From NCBI GenBank assembly GCA_963739545.1, contig CAVUAT010000012.1, positions 71,571-135,570 of the forward strand: a stretch of DNA of 64,000 nucleotides. The letters are read 5' to 3'. The stretch is from CAVUAT01 sp963739545 (GTDB lineage: Bacteria > Actinomycetota > Thermoleophilia > Solirubrobacterales > 70-9). The notes beneath the pieces were generated by a model. It saw only the letters and a list, made by a program, of their open reading frames with translations. It made no database searches and was not told the origin of the DNA. Of the stretch, positions 21,976 to 29,991 are shown in pieces (positions within the stretch are counted from its first letter, which is position 1; every line of letters starts with the position of its first letter). The translations under genes were made by a program, and so were the position numbers.

Positions 21976-23610
21976 CTACATCGAGTCGGGGGCGCTGATC
22001 CCCAGCAGGCTCAGGGTCACCGCGATCGTCCGCTTTGTCAACACGCAGAGGCGGAGGCGCTCCGCCTCCACCCCATCGCCCTCCGCGCCGACCACCTGAC
22101 AGTCGCGATAGAAGCCGTGGAAGTCGGCGGCGGTCGCCATCGCGTAGGCGCAGAGCCGGTGGGGCGCCCGGCGATCGGCGGCCTCGGCGACCTCGGCGGG
22201 CAGCTCCAGCAGCCTTCGCGTGAGCGCGCGCTCGGCCGGCTCGAGGGTTGCAGACGCGGGCGGCCCGGTCTCGAGCGCCGAGGCGACCGCCTCGTCGCCG
22301 GCCTTGCGCAGGATGCTGGCGATGCGCGCGTGCGCGTACTGGACGTAGTAGACGGGGTTGTCGCTCGACTGCTTGCGCGCGAGCTCGAGATCCAGGTCGA
22401 CGGTCGTGTCGTGGCTTCGCTGCAGCATGAAGAAGCGCGCGGCATCCACCCCGATGTCGTCGAGGAGCTCGTCGAGGGTGACGAACTCGCCCTTGCGCTT
22501 CGACATCTGCGCCCGCTCGCCGCCCTCGACGATGTGGACGAGCTGCATGATCGAGAACTCGAGCAGCTCGGGGTCGAGGCCGAGCGCAGCGAGCCCGGCT
22601 TTCAGGCGCAGCGTGTACCCATGGTGGTCCGCACCGAGGACGTCGAGCAGGCGCCCGCCGCTGCGCTCCAGCTTGTCGCGGTGGTAGGCGATGTCGGTCA
22701 GGAAGTACGTGGGCTCCCCTTCGCCGCGGATCAGCACGCGGTCCTTGTCGTCGCCGAAGTCCGTCGTCCGCAGCCAGGTCGCGCCCTCGCTCTCATAGAC
22801 GTTGCCGCTCCCGCGCAGCTCCTCGAGCAGCCGCTCGAGCACGTCGCCCTGATGCAGCGAGCGCTCCGAGAACCAGGTGTCGAATTCGACCCCGTAGCGG
22901 CGCAACGTGGCCTCGGCCGACGCGCGCATCAGCTCGGCACCGCGCTCGGCGAGCGCTTCGAGGTCGTCGGGGCTGGTCCCCTCGTCGGCGAGCTCGCGGG
23001 CGAGGGCCGTGACGTAGTCGCCGGCGTAGCCATCCTCCGGCGGGTCGTCGCCGCGCATACGGGCCGCGACCGACTCGGCGAAGCGCTCGATCTGGCCTCC
23101 GGCGTCGTTCACGTAGTACTCGCGTTTGGCCTCGTTGCCGCTGAGCTCGAGCGCGCGGGCCACCGAGTCTCCGTAGGCGGCGTGGCGCCCGCCGGCTGCG
23201 GTCAGTGGACCGGTCGGGTTCGCCGAGACGAACTCGATCAGCACCTTGGCGGGCTCGGCGGGCTGCGACGCACCCAGCCGGTCCCCCGCTGCTGCGAGCG
23301 AGGCCGCGGCGGCGCGGTACCAGCCGTCGGCGAGGAAGAGGTTAAGGAAGCCGGGGCCCGCGACCTCGACGCGGTCGACGCGGTCCCCGAGCGCAGACGA
23401 CAGCTGCTCCGCGAGGCGTTCGGCGATCGCGCGGGGGTTGTCGCCGAGCACGGGTGCCAGCAGCATCGCCGCGTTGGTCGAGTAGTCCCCGAGCTCGGCC
23501 TTCGGCGGGCGCTCCAATCCCGGCGCTGTGGGCCCGGGCTCGGCGCCGTCGCGAAGGCCCGACGCGGCCTCCGCGACCGCGGCCCTCAGATCGGCGACGG
23601 GATCGCTCAT
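21976..23610 (-). CDS. argS: Arginyl-tRNA synthetase with an atypical HIGH region
   Basis: A 544-residue class Ia synthetase that charges tRNA-Arg. Evidence: N-terminal additional domain, EFVSANPTGPLTAAGGRHAA, EYYVNDAGGQIERF, GADHHGYTLRLKAGL, AQMSKRKGEFVTLDELLDDI (KMSKS-like site) and a C-terminal DALR-type anticodon domain (YVQYAHARIASILRKAG). In most ArgRS the segment after GPL is HVGHGRG; here positions 137-140 are TAAG, so the two HIGH histidines are absent. Everything else is intact, so the enzyme is presumably functional. ACCCTA at 23618-23623 gives TAGGGT on the minus strand, 7 bases before the ATG. Confidence 0.93.
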   Translation of the reverse strand: MSDPVADLRAAVAEAASGLRDGAEPGPTAPGLERPPKAELGDYSTNAAMLLAPVLGDNPRAIAERLAEQLSSALGDRVDRVEVAGPGFLNLFLADGWYRAAAASLAAAGDRLGASQPAEPAKVLIEFVSANPTGPLTAAGGRHAAYGDSVARALELSGNEAKREYYVNDAGGQIERFAESVAARMRGDDPPEDGYAGDYVTALARELADEGTSPDDLEALAERGAELMRASAEATLRRYGVEFDTWFSERSLHQGDVLERLLEELRGSGNVYESEGATWLRTTDFGDDKDRVLIRGEGEPTYFLTDIAYHRDKLERSGGRLLDVLGADHHGYTLRLKAGLAALGLDPELLEFSIMQLVHIVEGGERAQMSKRKGEFVTLDELLDDIGVDAARFFMLQRSHDTTVDLDLELARKQSSDNPVYYVQYAHARIASILRKAGDEAVASALETGPPASATLEPAERALTRRLLELPAEVAEAADRRAPHRLCAYAMATAADFHGFYRDCQVVGAEGDGVEAERLRLCVLTKRTIAVTLSLLGISAPDSM

Positions 23611-23655
23611 CGCGGACACCCTAGTGCTGCTTTTCGCCCTCTACCCATCAGCCCT

Positions 23656-24072
23656 CTAGTGGTGGTAGGGCTCGCGGGCGATGATCTTCGTCGCCCGGAA
23701 CAGCTGCTCGAGAAGGGCCACGCGGGCGAGTTGGTGGGCCATCGTCTGCGGCCCGAGCGAGACGCGCTCGGCGACCAGCTCCATCACCTCGTCGGGCAGG
23801 CCCCTGGGCCCGCCGATCAGAAAGCAGACGTCCTGGGCGTCGATCCGGCGCTCCGAAAGCCATGCGGCCCAGGCGCGCGAGCTGAGCGCACGGCCACCGC
23901 GGTCGAGGGCGACCACGTGGGCGCGGTCGGGGATGCGGCCAGCGATGTTGAGCTCGTCGCGTACCTCGATCACCTCGACGGGCTGGTGGCGCTGCAGCAT
24001 CTTGCGGTAGTGGGCGTCGGCGTCGAGGAAGGGGGCCTTCACCTTGCCCACGACCACGAGGTAGAGCTTCAA
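23656..24072 (-). CDS. rlmH: 23S rRNA (pseudouridine1915-N3)-methyltransferase RlmH
   Basis: A 138-residue SPOUT methyltransferase that methylates pseudouridine 1915 in helix 69 of 23S rRNA. It has the N-terminal MKLYLVVVGKVKAPFL, the knot region ALDRGGRALSSRAWAAWL and FLIGGPRGLPDEV, and the conserved C-terminal tail EQLFRATKIIAREPYHH needed for activity. Length is normal for this family. Its ATG overlaps the protease stop upstream (24069-24072). Confidence 0.94.
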   Translation of the reverse strand: MKLYLVVVGKVKAPFLDADAHYRKMLQRHQPVEVIEVRDELNIAGRIPDRAHVVALDRGGRALSSRAWAAWLSERRIDAQDVCFLIGGPRGLPDEVMELVAERVSLGPQTMAHQLARVALLEQLFRATKIIAREPYHH

Positions 24073-25304
24073 GGCCGCTCACCCTGCTCCCAGGCGAGGG
24101 CCGCCCCGATCCGCTTCGTCGTCGACGGGTGGCTGCCGAGCAGGAAGCTGACGATCCCCGGCGGGTCGGGGTCCGAGAGGTTGTTCGCCGAGAGCCGCTT
24201 CTGCAGCTCGATCAGCGAACGCGGGTCGTCGGTCAGCACGAGCGCCTCGGTGTCCGCCTTGGCCTCGACCTTCCTCGAGAGCTGGTTGCCGGCGACCCCG
24301 ATCGCGAACGAGGTGACGGCGAACGCGATCGCCAGCGCCGGCAGGTACGCGGGGCGGCCGGGCTCGGCGCCGGTGCGCCTGCCCATCGCCTCTGCGGCGC
24401 GCGCGATGAACAGCACGCCGAGCGGGGCCGCGAGCGCGACGAACAGGATCCCGCGCCCGACGTCGCTCTGGGAGACGTGTGCGAGCTCGTGGGCCACAAC
24501 CGAGCGCCGCTCGCCCTGGTCGAGGTCGTTCAAAAGCGTGTCGTAGAGGACCACGCGCTTGGTCGGCCCGATTCCGCCGACGTAGGCGTTGATCGCCGTG
24601 CTGCGCCGGCTCGCGTCGACGCGGTAGACCTCGCCGATGTCGACGTCGGCCTCGTCGCCGAGCTCGAGCACGTCCGAGCGCGCCTCGCCCTCGGGCAGCG
24701 GCTCGAAGTCGTTGAACAGCGGCGCAAGCACCACGGGCGCCAGCCAGGTGAAGACCACCGCGATGGCCACGACCGCGGCGCTCCCCGGGATCCACCAGTT
24801 GCGCGGGGAGCGGCGGATCAGCGCCAGGGCGCCCGTTCCGATCGCACCCGCGAACACGGCTCCGATCGCGTTCGACTTGACCCAGTCCCCCGCCCAGGCG
24901 CCGAGCGACTGCGTCGAGAGGCCCACGTCGACCGCCCGCTCGTGGGCCGCGATGTCGAACGGGAGCGTGACCACGGACAGGGCGGCGACGAGGCCCGCCG
25001 CGGCTGCTGCGCCGCCGAGCACGGGGCGCTCGGCCGCCCGCTCGAGCAGATCGCGGACCTGCCGAGGGCGCCCGGCGACCAGCAACACGAGCACCGCCCC
25101 CTGGGCGACGACGCCGCCGACGTAGAGCAGGCGCTGCCCGGAGCGATAGTCGCGCGCGTCGGCGACCTGCTGGGCGGGCAGGAAGTCGCTGGAGTCCACC
25201 GCGATCGGCTCGACGATCTCGCTCGGGCTCAGCAGCCAGGCCGCGCCCTCAGCGACGACGACGGCCGCGACCGCGGTCGCGCCGAGCTTCAACCAGAGCG
25301 GCAT
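24069..25304 (-). CDS. M48-family membrane metalloprotease (Ste24/CAAX-type)
   Basis: A 411-residue integral membrane zinc protease. The zinc motif HELAH is in VVAHELAHVSQSD, and the third ligand Glu is in EAKADTEAL. Membrane helices include LGATAVAAVVVAEGAAWLL, LLYVGGVVAQGAVLVLLVA and WWIPGSAAVVAIAVVFTWL. Family members clip damaged membrane proteins or prenylated peptides. TATCGT (25311-25316, minus strand) lies 6 bases before the ATG. It forms an operon with rlmH. Confidence 0.9.
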   Translation of the reverse strand: MPLWLKLGATAVAAVVVAEGAAWLLSPSEIVEPIAVDSSDFLPAQQVADARDYRSGQRLLYVGGVVAQGAVLVLLVAGRPRQVRDLLERAAERPVLGGAAAAAGLVAALSVVTLPFDIAAHERAVDVGLSTQSLGAWAGDWVKSNAIGAVFAGAIGTGALALIRRSPRNWWIPGSAAVVAIAVVFTWLAPVVLAPLFNDFEPLPEGEARSDVLELGDEADVDIGEVYRVDASRRSTAINAYVGGIGPTKRVVLYDTLLNDLDQGERRSVVAHELAHVSQSDVGRGILFVALAAPLGVLFIARAAEAMGRRTGAEPGRPAYLPALAIAFAVTSFAIGVAGNQLSRKVEAKADTEALVLTDDPRSLIELQKRLSANNLSDPDPPGIVSFLLGSHPSTTKRIGAALAWEQGERP

Positions 25305-25363
25305 CCACCTACGATAGACAGCCTCTTCCGGCCCCCAGAACGGCCCTACGGTGCTCGTCCGGC

Positions 25364-26095
25364 ATGCGTGTAGCGATCCTCACAGACATCCACTCCAACC
25401 TGCCGGCGCTCGAAGCGGTACTCGCCGCGACCGATGAGGCCGGCGTTGACCAGCGCTGGTGCCTGGGCGACGTGGTCGGCTACGGCGCCCAGCCGGACCC
25501 CTGCGCGCGCCTCGCCGCCGAGCGCTGCGAGATCTGCCTGGTCGGCAACCACGACCTCGCGGTCACCGGCGAGATCGACACCGGGGTCTTCTCTGCCTCC
25601 GCCGCCGCGGCCGTGGAGTGGACGGTCGAGAACTGCGACGCCGAGACGATGGACTTCCTCAAAGGCCTGAAGCCCGAGAACAGCGACGAGCAGGTGGGCC
25701 TCTACCACGCCTCGCCCAGGGACCCGGTCTGGGAATACGTGCTGGCCGTCGACCAAGCACGCGAGTGCATGGAGGAGCAGTCGGCCCGCGTCAGCCTGAT
25801 CGGGCACTCCCACGTCGCGCTCTACTTCTCCGACGGGGCGGGCACGGGAGCGAACGGCGGCCAGGCCCCCGATGGCCACGAGATCGACCTATCCAACGGC
25901 CGGTGGCTCCTGAATCCAGGCAGCGTCGGCCAGCCCCGCGACGGCGATCACCGCGCCGCCTGGCTTGAGCTCGACACCCTGGCCTGGAAGGCGACCTACC
26001 ACCGAGTCGAGTACGAAATCGATATCGCGGCCGAGGCGATTCGCGCTGCGGGCCTCCCAGACCTGCTCGCATCCCGCCTGTACGTCGGTCAATGA
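25364..26095 (+). CDS. Calcineurin-like metallophosphoesterase (YfcE/MJ0936-like)
   Basis: A 243-residue dimetal phosphoesterase. All signature motifs are present: ILTDIHSN (D-x-H), CLGDVVGYG (GD), VGNHDL (GNHD), GHSHVALYF (GHSH) and NPGSVGQPRD near the end. Substrates of this class are often phosphodiesters or unknown small phosphates. It is divergent from the M48 protease gene and followed 21 bases later by a lipoprotein gene. Confidence 0.9.
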   Translation: MRVAILTDIHSNLPALEAVLAATDEAGVDQRWCLGDVVGYGAQPDPCARLAAERCEICLVGNHDLAVTGEIDTGVFSASAAAAVEWTVENCDAETMDFLKGLKPENSDEQVGLYHASPRDPVWEYVLAVDQARECMEEQSARVSLIGHSHVALYFSDGAGTGANGGQAPDGHEIDLSNGRWLLNPGSVGQPRDGDHRAAWLELDTLAWKATYHRVEYEIDIAAEAIRAAGLPDLLASRLYVGQ

Positions 26096-26116
26096 GGGAT
26101 GGCTAGTATCGCGACG

Positions 26117-26614
26117 ATGCCCCGTCCGAGGCCCATTACCGCTGTTCTATGCGCCGCAATCGCTGTTCCGGCGCTGCTCGCCGGCTGCGGCGGCGACGAT
26201 CCGCCCGAGCCGTCGATCTCCGGCGAGAGCTCGCTGTCGCTGATCGCGACACTCCAGGAGATCGAGGACAACGTCGAGGTCGGGAGCTGCCAGGTCGCCG
26301 CCGAGAAGGTGGACGAGTTCATCGCCGAGCTCGACGAGCTGCCCGCCGACGTCAACGAGGAGGTCAAGGACGCCCTCGAGCGCGGCGCTGTAAGCCTCCG
26401 CGACCTGGTCGAGGACCCCGACGAGTGCGCCCGCGAGGAGACGACCACGACCGAGGAGACGACCACCGAGGAGGAGACGACGACCACCGAGGAGGAGACG
26501 ACGACCGAGGAGACGACGACGGAGGAAACGACCACGACGACCCCCACCACCCCGACCACGCCGACGACACCGGGCAACGGGGGCGGCGGAGTTGCCCCCG
26601 GGGACGGCCTTTAG
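26117..26614 (+). CDS. Lipoprotein with Thr/Glu-repeat tail
   Basis: A 165-residue lipoprotein: lipobox LLAGC in the first 20 residues, a helical body (LIATLQEIEDNVEVGSCQVA, VDEFIAELDELPADVNEEV), and then a low-complexity stretch of about 45 residues built from ETTTTEE-type units and TPTTPT, ending in a Gly-rich tail. The tail is probably extended and cell-wall spanning. TAGTAT at 26104-26109 sits 7 bases before the ATG (leaderless). The next gene, a Ser/Thr kinase, starts on the base after the stop, so the two are cotranscribed. Confidence 0.8.
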   Translation: MPRPRPITAVLCAAIAVPALLAGCGGDDPPEPSISGESSLSLIATLQEIEDNVEVGSCQVAAEKVDEFIAELDELPADVNEEVKDALERGAVSLRDLVEDPDECAREETTTTEETTTEEETTTTEEETTTEETTTEETTTTTPTTPTTPTTPGNGGGGVAPGDGL

Positions 26615-27823
26615 ATGGCGCGCGGACCCAAGGGAGAACTGATCTCAGACCGCTACCGGATCGAGGACCGCCTCGGCTCGGGCGGCATGTCGAGCGTGTT
26701 TCGCGCCACCGACACGATCCTCGAGCGCACCGTCGCAGTCAAGATCCTCGCCGAGCACCTCTCCGACGACGAGCGTTTCGTCGCCCGCTTCCGCCGCGAG
26801 GCCCTCGCCGTCGCGAAGCTCGTCCACCCCAACATCGTCCAGGTCTACGACACGGGCAACGATTCCGGCCAGTACTACATCGTGATGGAGTACGTGAAGG
26901 GGAAGTCGGGCGCGCAGCTGCTGCAGGCGCACGGCACCCTTGAGCCCGAGACAGCGGTCGAGATCGGCATCCAGGCCTGCGCCGGGCTCGACTACGCGCA
27001 CCGCCACGGGATCATCCACCGCGACGTCAAGCCGGGCAACCTGATGATCATCGGCGGCCCCGCCGAGCGCGGCGGCGACATGACCACGAAGCTCGCCGAC
27101 TTCGGCATCGCGCGCGCCTCCGAGCAGACCCGCATCACCCAGGTCGGCTCGGTCGTCGGAACCGCCGCCTACCTGGCGCCCGAACAGGCTCGCGGCGAGG
27201 AGGCGACGCCCGCCTCCGACGTCTACTCGCTCGGCGTGGTGCTCTACCAGTTCCTCTGCGGCCGCCTTCCCTACGAGGGGGCCTCGTTGGCCGAGCTCGC
27301 CGTCCGCCAGCAGTCCGAGCAGCCGCTCCACCCCTCTTCCTACAGCGACGACGTCCCTCAGGCGGTCGGCGACGCCGTGTTGGTCGCCCTTGACTCAGAC
27401 CCCGAGCACCGCTTCGCGGCCGCCGGCGAACTCGCCGACGCACTGCGCCGCGGCCTCGGCGGACAGTCGCCGACGCAGACAGGCGCCACCCGTGTGATGG
27501 CCGGGGAGGATCCCACCTCGGCCACCCGCCACATGCCCCGCACCGAGGCGACCCGCCGAGCCGCTCCTCGCCGCGCGGCTCCGCGCCAGCGCCGGCCCGC
27601 CCCCGCGCCGCCTCCCCGTCAGAAGCGCGGCGCCGGAGGCGTCGCCCGCAACCTCGCGGCGCTGGTCGCGATCCTGCTGCTGGCGGCAGTCGTCGCAGGC
27701 GTCGTCGTGCTCACGACCAGCAGCGGGTCGAGCAACGAGAACAGCCTCGAGGACATCGTGCGCGACAACGTCAACGAGCAGGTCGACGAGCTGCGCAGCG
27801 TCATCGAGGACAACACCCGCTAG
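26615..27823 (+). CDS. Transmembrane Ser/Thr protein kinase (PknB-like, no PASTA)
   Basis: A 402-residue Hanks-type kinase. The kinase domain spans about 13-275: LGSGGMSSVF (P-loop), Lys43 in VAVKIL, HRDVKPGNLM (catalytic loop), DFGIAR (Mg loop), GTAAYLAPEQ (activation loop end). A Pro/Arg-rich linker leads to one membrane helix (LAALVAILLLAAVVAGVVVL) and a short external tail with no PASTA repeats. It follows the lipoprotein gene without a gap, so that lipoprotein may be its partner or substrate on the outside. Confidence 0.92.
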   Translation: MARGPKGELISDRYRIEDRLGSGGMSSVFRATDTILERTVAVKILAEHLSDDERFVARFRREALAVAKLVHPNIVQVYDTGNDSGQYYIVMEYVKGKSGAQLLQAHGTLEPETAVEIGIQACAGLDYAHRHGIIHRDVKPGNLMIIGGPAERGGDMTTKLADFGIARASEQTRITQVGSVVGTAAYLAPEQARGEEATPASDVYSLGVVLYQFLCGRLPYEGASLAELAVRQQSEQPLHPSSYSDDVPQAVGDAVLVALDSDPEHRFAAAGELADALRRGLGGQSPTQTGATRVMAGEDPTSATRHMPRTEATRRAAPRRAAPRQRRPAPAPPPRQKRGAGGVARNLAALVAILLLAAVVAGVVVLTTSSGSSNENSLEDIVRDNVNEQVDELRSVIEDNTR

Positions 27824-27825
27824 AG

Positions 27826-29028
27826 CTACCGGGCCGCCCACGGTGTCGCCCCGCCCATCACGGCGGCGGCGTAGGTCCCATAGCTGCCCGCGCCGATCGC
27901 CTCTCTTGCTCCGGCCGTGAGGCGCTCCATGTAGGTCAGGTTGTGCAGGGTAAGCAGTCGGGCGCCCGTCAGCTCCTTCGCCTTGGCGAGGTAGTGCAGG
28001 TAGGCGCGGGAGTGACGGCGGCAGGCCTCGCACGGGCAGCCCTCGACCAGGGGCTCGTCGGCGTCCGCGTAGCGGGCCTTCGCGAGGTCGACGCGAAAGC
28101 GCGCGTCGGGCTCGGGAGCGAGCGCGACGCCGTGGCGCGCGAGGCGGGTGGGCACCGCGCAGTCGAAGACGTCGATGCCGAGGCCGATCCCCATCAGCAG
28201 GTCGTCCACCTCGCCGATCCCCAGCAGGTGCTTCGGTGCCTCGGCGGGCAGGTGGGGCATCGCCGCCGCGAGCACGCCGCGCATCTCGGGCTTGTCGCGG
28301 CCGAGGGTGCCGCCGATCGCGACACCGTCGATCGCCGCGGCGCAGACGGCCTCGGCCGACTCGCGGCGCAGGTCCTCGTAGACCCCGCCCTGCACGATGC
28401 CGAAGACCGCCTGGCGCGCCGGCCCGTTCTCAGCGTGCCATTCCAGGCAGCGGTCGAGCCAGCGGTGAGTCCGCTCGGTGGAGCGCGCGGTGTACTCGCG
28501 ACCGGCGTGGAACGGCGTGCACTCGTCGAAGGCGAGCGCGATGTCCGAGCCCAGCTTCGCCTGCACCTCCATCGACTCCTCGGGGCCGAGGAAGCGGTCG
28601 GAGCCGTCGAGCAGCGATTGGAACGCGACGCCGCGCTCGGAGATCTCGACCTTCACCTTCCCCTCCGCCGCGCCGCGGCGTCCCTTGATCTCGTCCGCGA
28701 CACCGCCGTGGGCGAGCGAGAACACCTGGAACCCGCCGGAGTCGGTGATGATCGCCCGCTCCCAGCCCATGAACAGGTGCAGCCCGCCGAGGGCCGCGAT
28801 CCGCTCCTCGCCGGGAGACAGATGCAGGTGGAAGGTGTTGCCGAGCACCAACTCGTAGCCGAGCCCCGCCACCTCCTCGGCCGAGAGCCCGCGCACCGAA
28901 GCCTTCGTCGCGAGCGGGATGAACGCCGGCGTCGAGATGTCGCCGTGAATGGTCGAGATCGTCCCGGTCCGCGCCTTGTCGTCTTGCGCGTCGATCGAAA
29001 ACGAGAGCCGTTCCGGAGCGTTCCTCAC
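27826..29028 (-). CDS. tgt: tRNA-guanine transglycosylase
   Basis: A 400-residue Tgt, which exchanges guanine 34 for the queuosine precursor in tRNAs with GUN anticodons. Seen: the catalytic Asp of DSGGFQVFSL, the nucleophile region GIDVFDCAVPTRLARHG, VQGGVYEDLR for base recognition, and the zinc site CPCEACRRHSRAYLHYL. Length is normal. No other queuosine biosynthesis gene is in the window. It is convergent with the kinase gene, with two bases between stops. Confidence 0.95.
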   Translation of the reverse strand: MRNAPERLSFSIDAQDDKARTGTISTIHGDISTPAFIPLATKASVRGLSAEEVAGLGYELVLGNTFHLHLSPGEERIAALGGLHLFMGWERAIITDSGGFQVFSLAHGGVADEIKGRRGAAEGKVKVEISERGVAFQSLLDGSDRFLGPEESMEVQAKLGSDIALAFDECTPFHAGREYTARSTERTHRWLDRCLEWHAENGPARQAVFGIVQGGVYEDLRRESAEAVCAAAIDGVAIGGTLGRDKPEMRGVLAAAMPHLPAEAPKHLLGIGEVDDLLMGIGLGIDVFDCAVPTRLARHGVALAPEPDARFRVDLAKARYADADEPLVEGCPCEACRRHSRAYLHYLAKAKELTGARLLTLHNLTYMERLTAGAREAIGAGSYGTYAAAVMGGATPWAAR

Positions 29029-29053
29029 CGGGCAAGCCTAGGCGCCGATGGTC

Positions 29054-29082
29054 TTCACTTGATATATCTTGTTCGATATACT
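29054..29082 (+). promoter_or_regulatory. Promoter with overlapping palindrome for the Xre-nucleotidyltransferase pair
   Basis: A -35-like TTCACT (29054-29059) and -10 TATACT (29077-29082) are 17 bases apart, and the GTG start follows 7 bases after the -10 box. The dyad TATATC-TTGTTC-GATATA (29063-29080) overlaps the promoter core. This A/T-rich patch stands out from the GC-rich surroundings and fits autorepression by the Xre protein. Confidence 0.65.
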
Positions 29083-29089
29083 CTCGTCA

Positions 29090-29434
29090 GTGAACGCAGC
29101 AGCCGTCATCCGCGAGGCTCGCGAAGCCGGAGGTTTCACCCAAATGGAGCTCGCCGAACTCGCCGGGACGTCTCAGACGGCGATCTCGGCCTACGAAAGC
29201 GGCGCTCGAACGCCGTCGCTCGACACCCTCACCCGTCTCCTTCGTTCGTCGGGAGCGAGGCTCGCCGTGCTCGAAGGCACGGAGCCAGCTCGCACACCGT
29301 CGGCGCGCGAGCTGGCTGAGCGCGCCAGGATCCTGCTCGATGTGCTCGACCTCGCGGAGGCCCTGCCGTTCCGCCGCGCGTACGCGCTCTCGTATCCGCG
29401 CCTTGACGACCCACCTCCGGGCAGGCGTGGATGA
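29090..29434 (+). CDS. Xre-family HTH protein, probable antitoxin
   Basis: A 114-residue protein with an N-terminal Xre helix-turn-helix (VIREAREAGGFTQMELAELA, TSQTAISAYESGARTPSLDT, LTRLL) and a C-terminal helical part (ARELAERARILLDVLDLAEA). The GTG at 29090 is chosen because the promoter ends at 29082 and homologous HTH domains begin there. The gene overlaps the nucleotidyltransferase by 4 bases (ATGA). The order, size and coupling fit an antitoxin-first toxin-antitoxin operon that represses its own promoter. Confidence 0.85.
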   Translation: MNAAAVIREAREAGGFTQMELAELAGTSQTAISAYESGARTPSLDTLTRLLRSSGARLAVLEGTEPARTPSARELAERARILLDVLDLAEALPFRRAYALSYPRLDDPPPGRRG

Positions 29435-29991
29435 GCGATCTTTCCGAACGGCTGCTGGCGGTGCACCGGGCCCTCGGAGCACAGCGGATCCCGCACGCCT
29501 TCGGCGGCGCGATCGCACTCGCCTATTGGACGCTCGAACCGCGCGGGACGCGCGACATCGACGTGAACATCTTCCTTCCGGCGGCTGAGAGCGCCCGAGC
29601 CCTGCGCGCTCTTCCAGACGGCGTCGTCCAGCCTGAGGGAACCGAGGAGCTGGTCGCGCGCGATGGCCAGATCCGGCTGTGGTGGGAAGGCACGCCAGTC
29701 GATCTCTTCTTCGACTACGACCCTCTGCACGCCGCGGCCGCTCGCAACCGCCGCGTCGTCGAGTTCGCCGGCAGCAGAATCCCGGTGCTCGGTCCTGTCG
29801 AGCTTGCCGTCTTCAAAGCCATGCTCGACCGGTCCCGGGACTGGGCCGACATCGAGTCGATGATCGAAGCGCGCACCCTCGACACAGATGCCGTGGAGAA
29901 GGAGCTGAAACGCTTGATCGGTCCCCATGACGAGCGTTTTGCTCATCTCAAACGGGCCGAGCAACGAGCAGAGCCACCCGGCCCCGGCTAG
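29431..29991 (+). CDS. AbiEii/MenT-like nucleotidyltransferase, probable toxin
   Basis: A 186-residue protein with a nucleotidyltransferase core: HAFGGAIALAYW (the GG-like motif of the family), RGTRDIDVNIFLP with the paired Asp residues that bind metal, and LWWEGTPVDLFFDYD for the third acidic residue. These features match the AbiEii/DUF1814-like superfamily used as toxins that block tRNAs or other targets. The upstream Xre gene is its likely antitoxin. An antitoxin of the AbiEi type is absent, so it is an Xre-partnered variant. The 3' end overlaps the gpmI stop by 4 bases. Confidence 0.75.
   Translation: MSDLSERLLAVHRALGAQRIPHAFGGAIALAYWTLEPRGTRDIDVNIFLPAAESARALRALPDGVVQPEGTEELVARDGQIRLWWEGTPVDLFFDYDPLHAAAARNRRVVEFAGSRIPVLGPVELAVFKAMLDRSRDWADIESMIEARTLDTDAVEKELKRLIGPHDERFAHLKRAEQRAEPPGPG

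Noticed and set aside
22117..24546. A very long open frame on the plus strand opposite argS and rlmH.
   Set aside because: The product is compositionally odd with no domain, while argS, rlmH and the M48 protease on the minus strand are certain. It is a high-GC shadow; the same holds for long frames opposite uvrC (37651-39369), gpmI (30135-31640) and the VanY-SLT fusion (47608-49650).
26440..26580. Tandem ACGACCGAGGAG-like repeats, at first sight a repeat array.
   Set aside because: They are codons for the Thr/Glu low-complexity tail of the lipoprotein gene; there are no uniform repeats and spacers, so this is not a CRISPR array.
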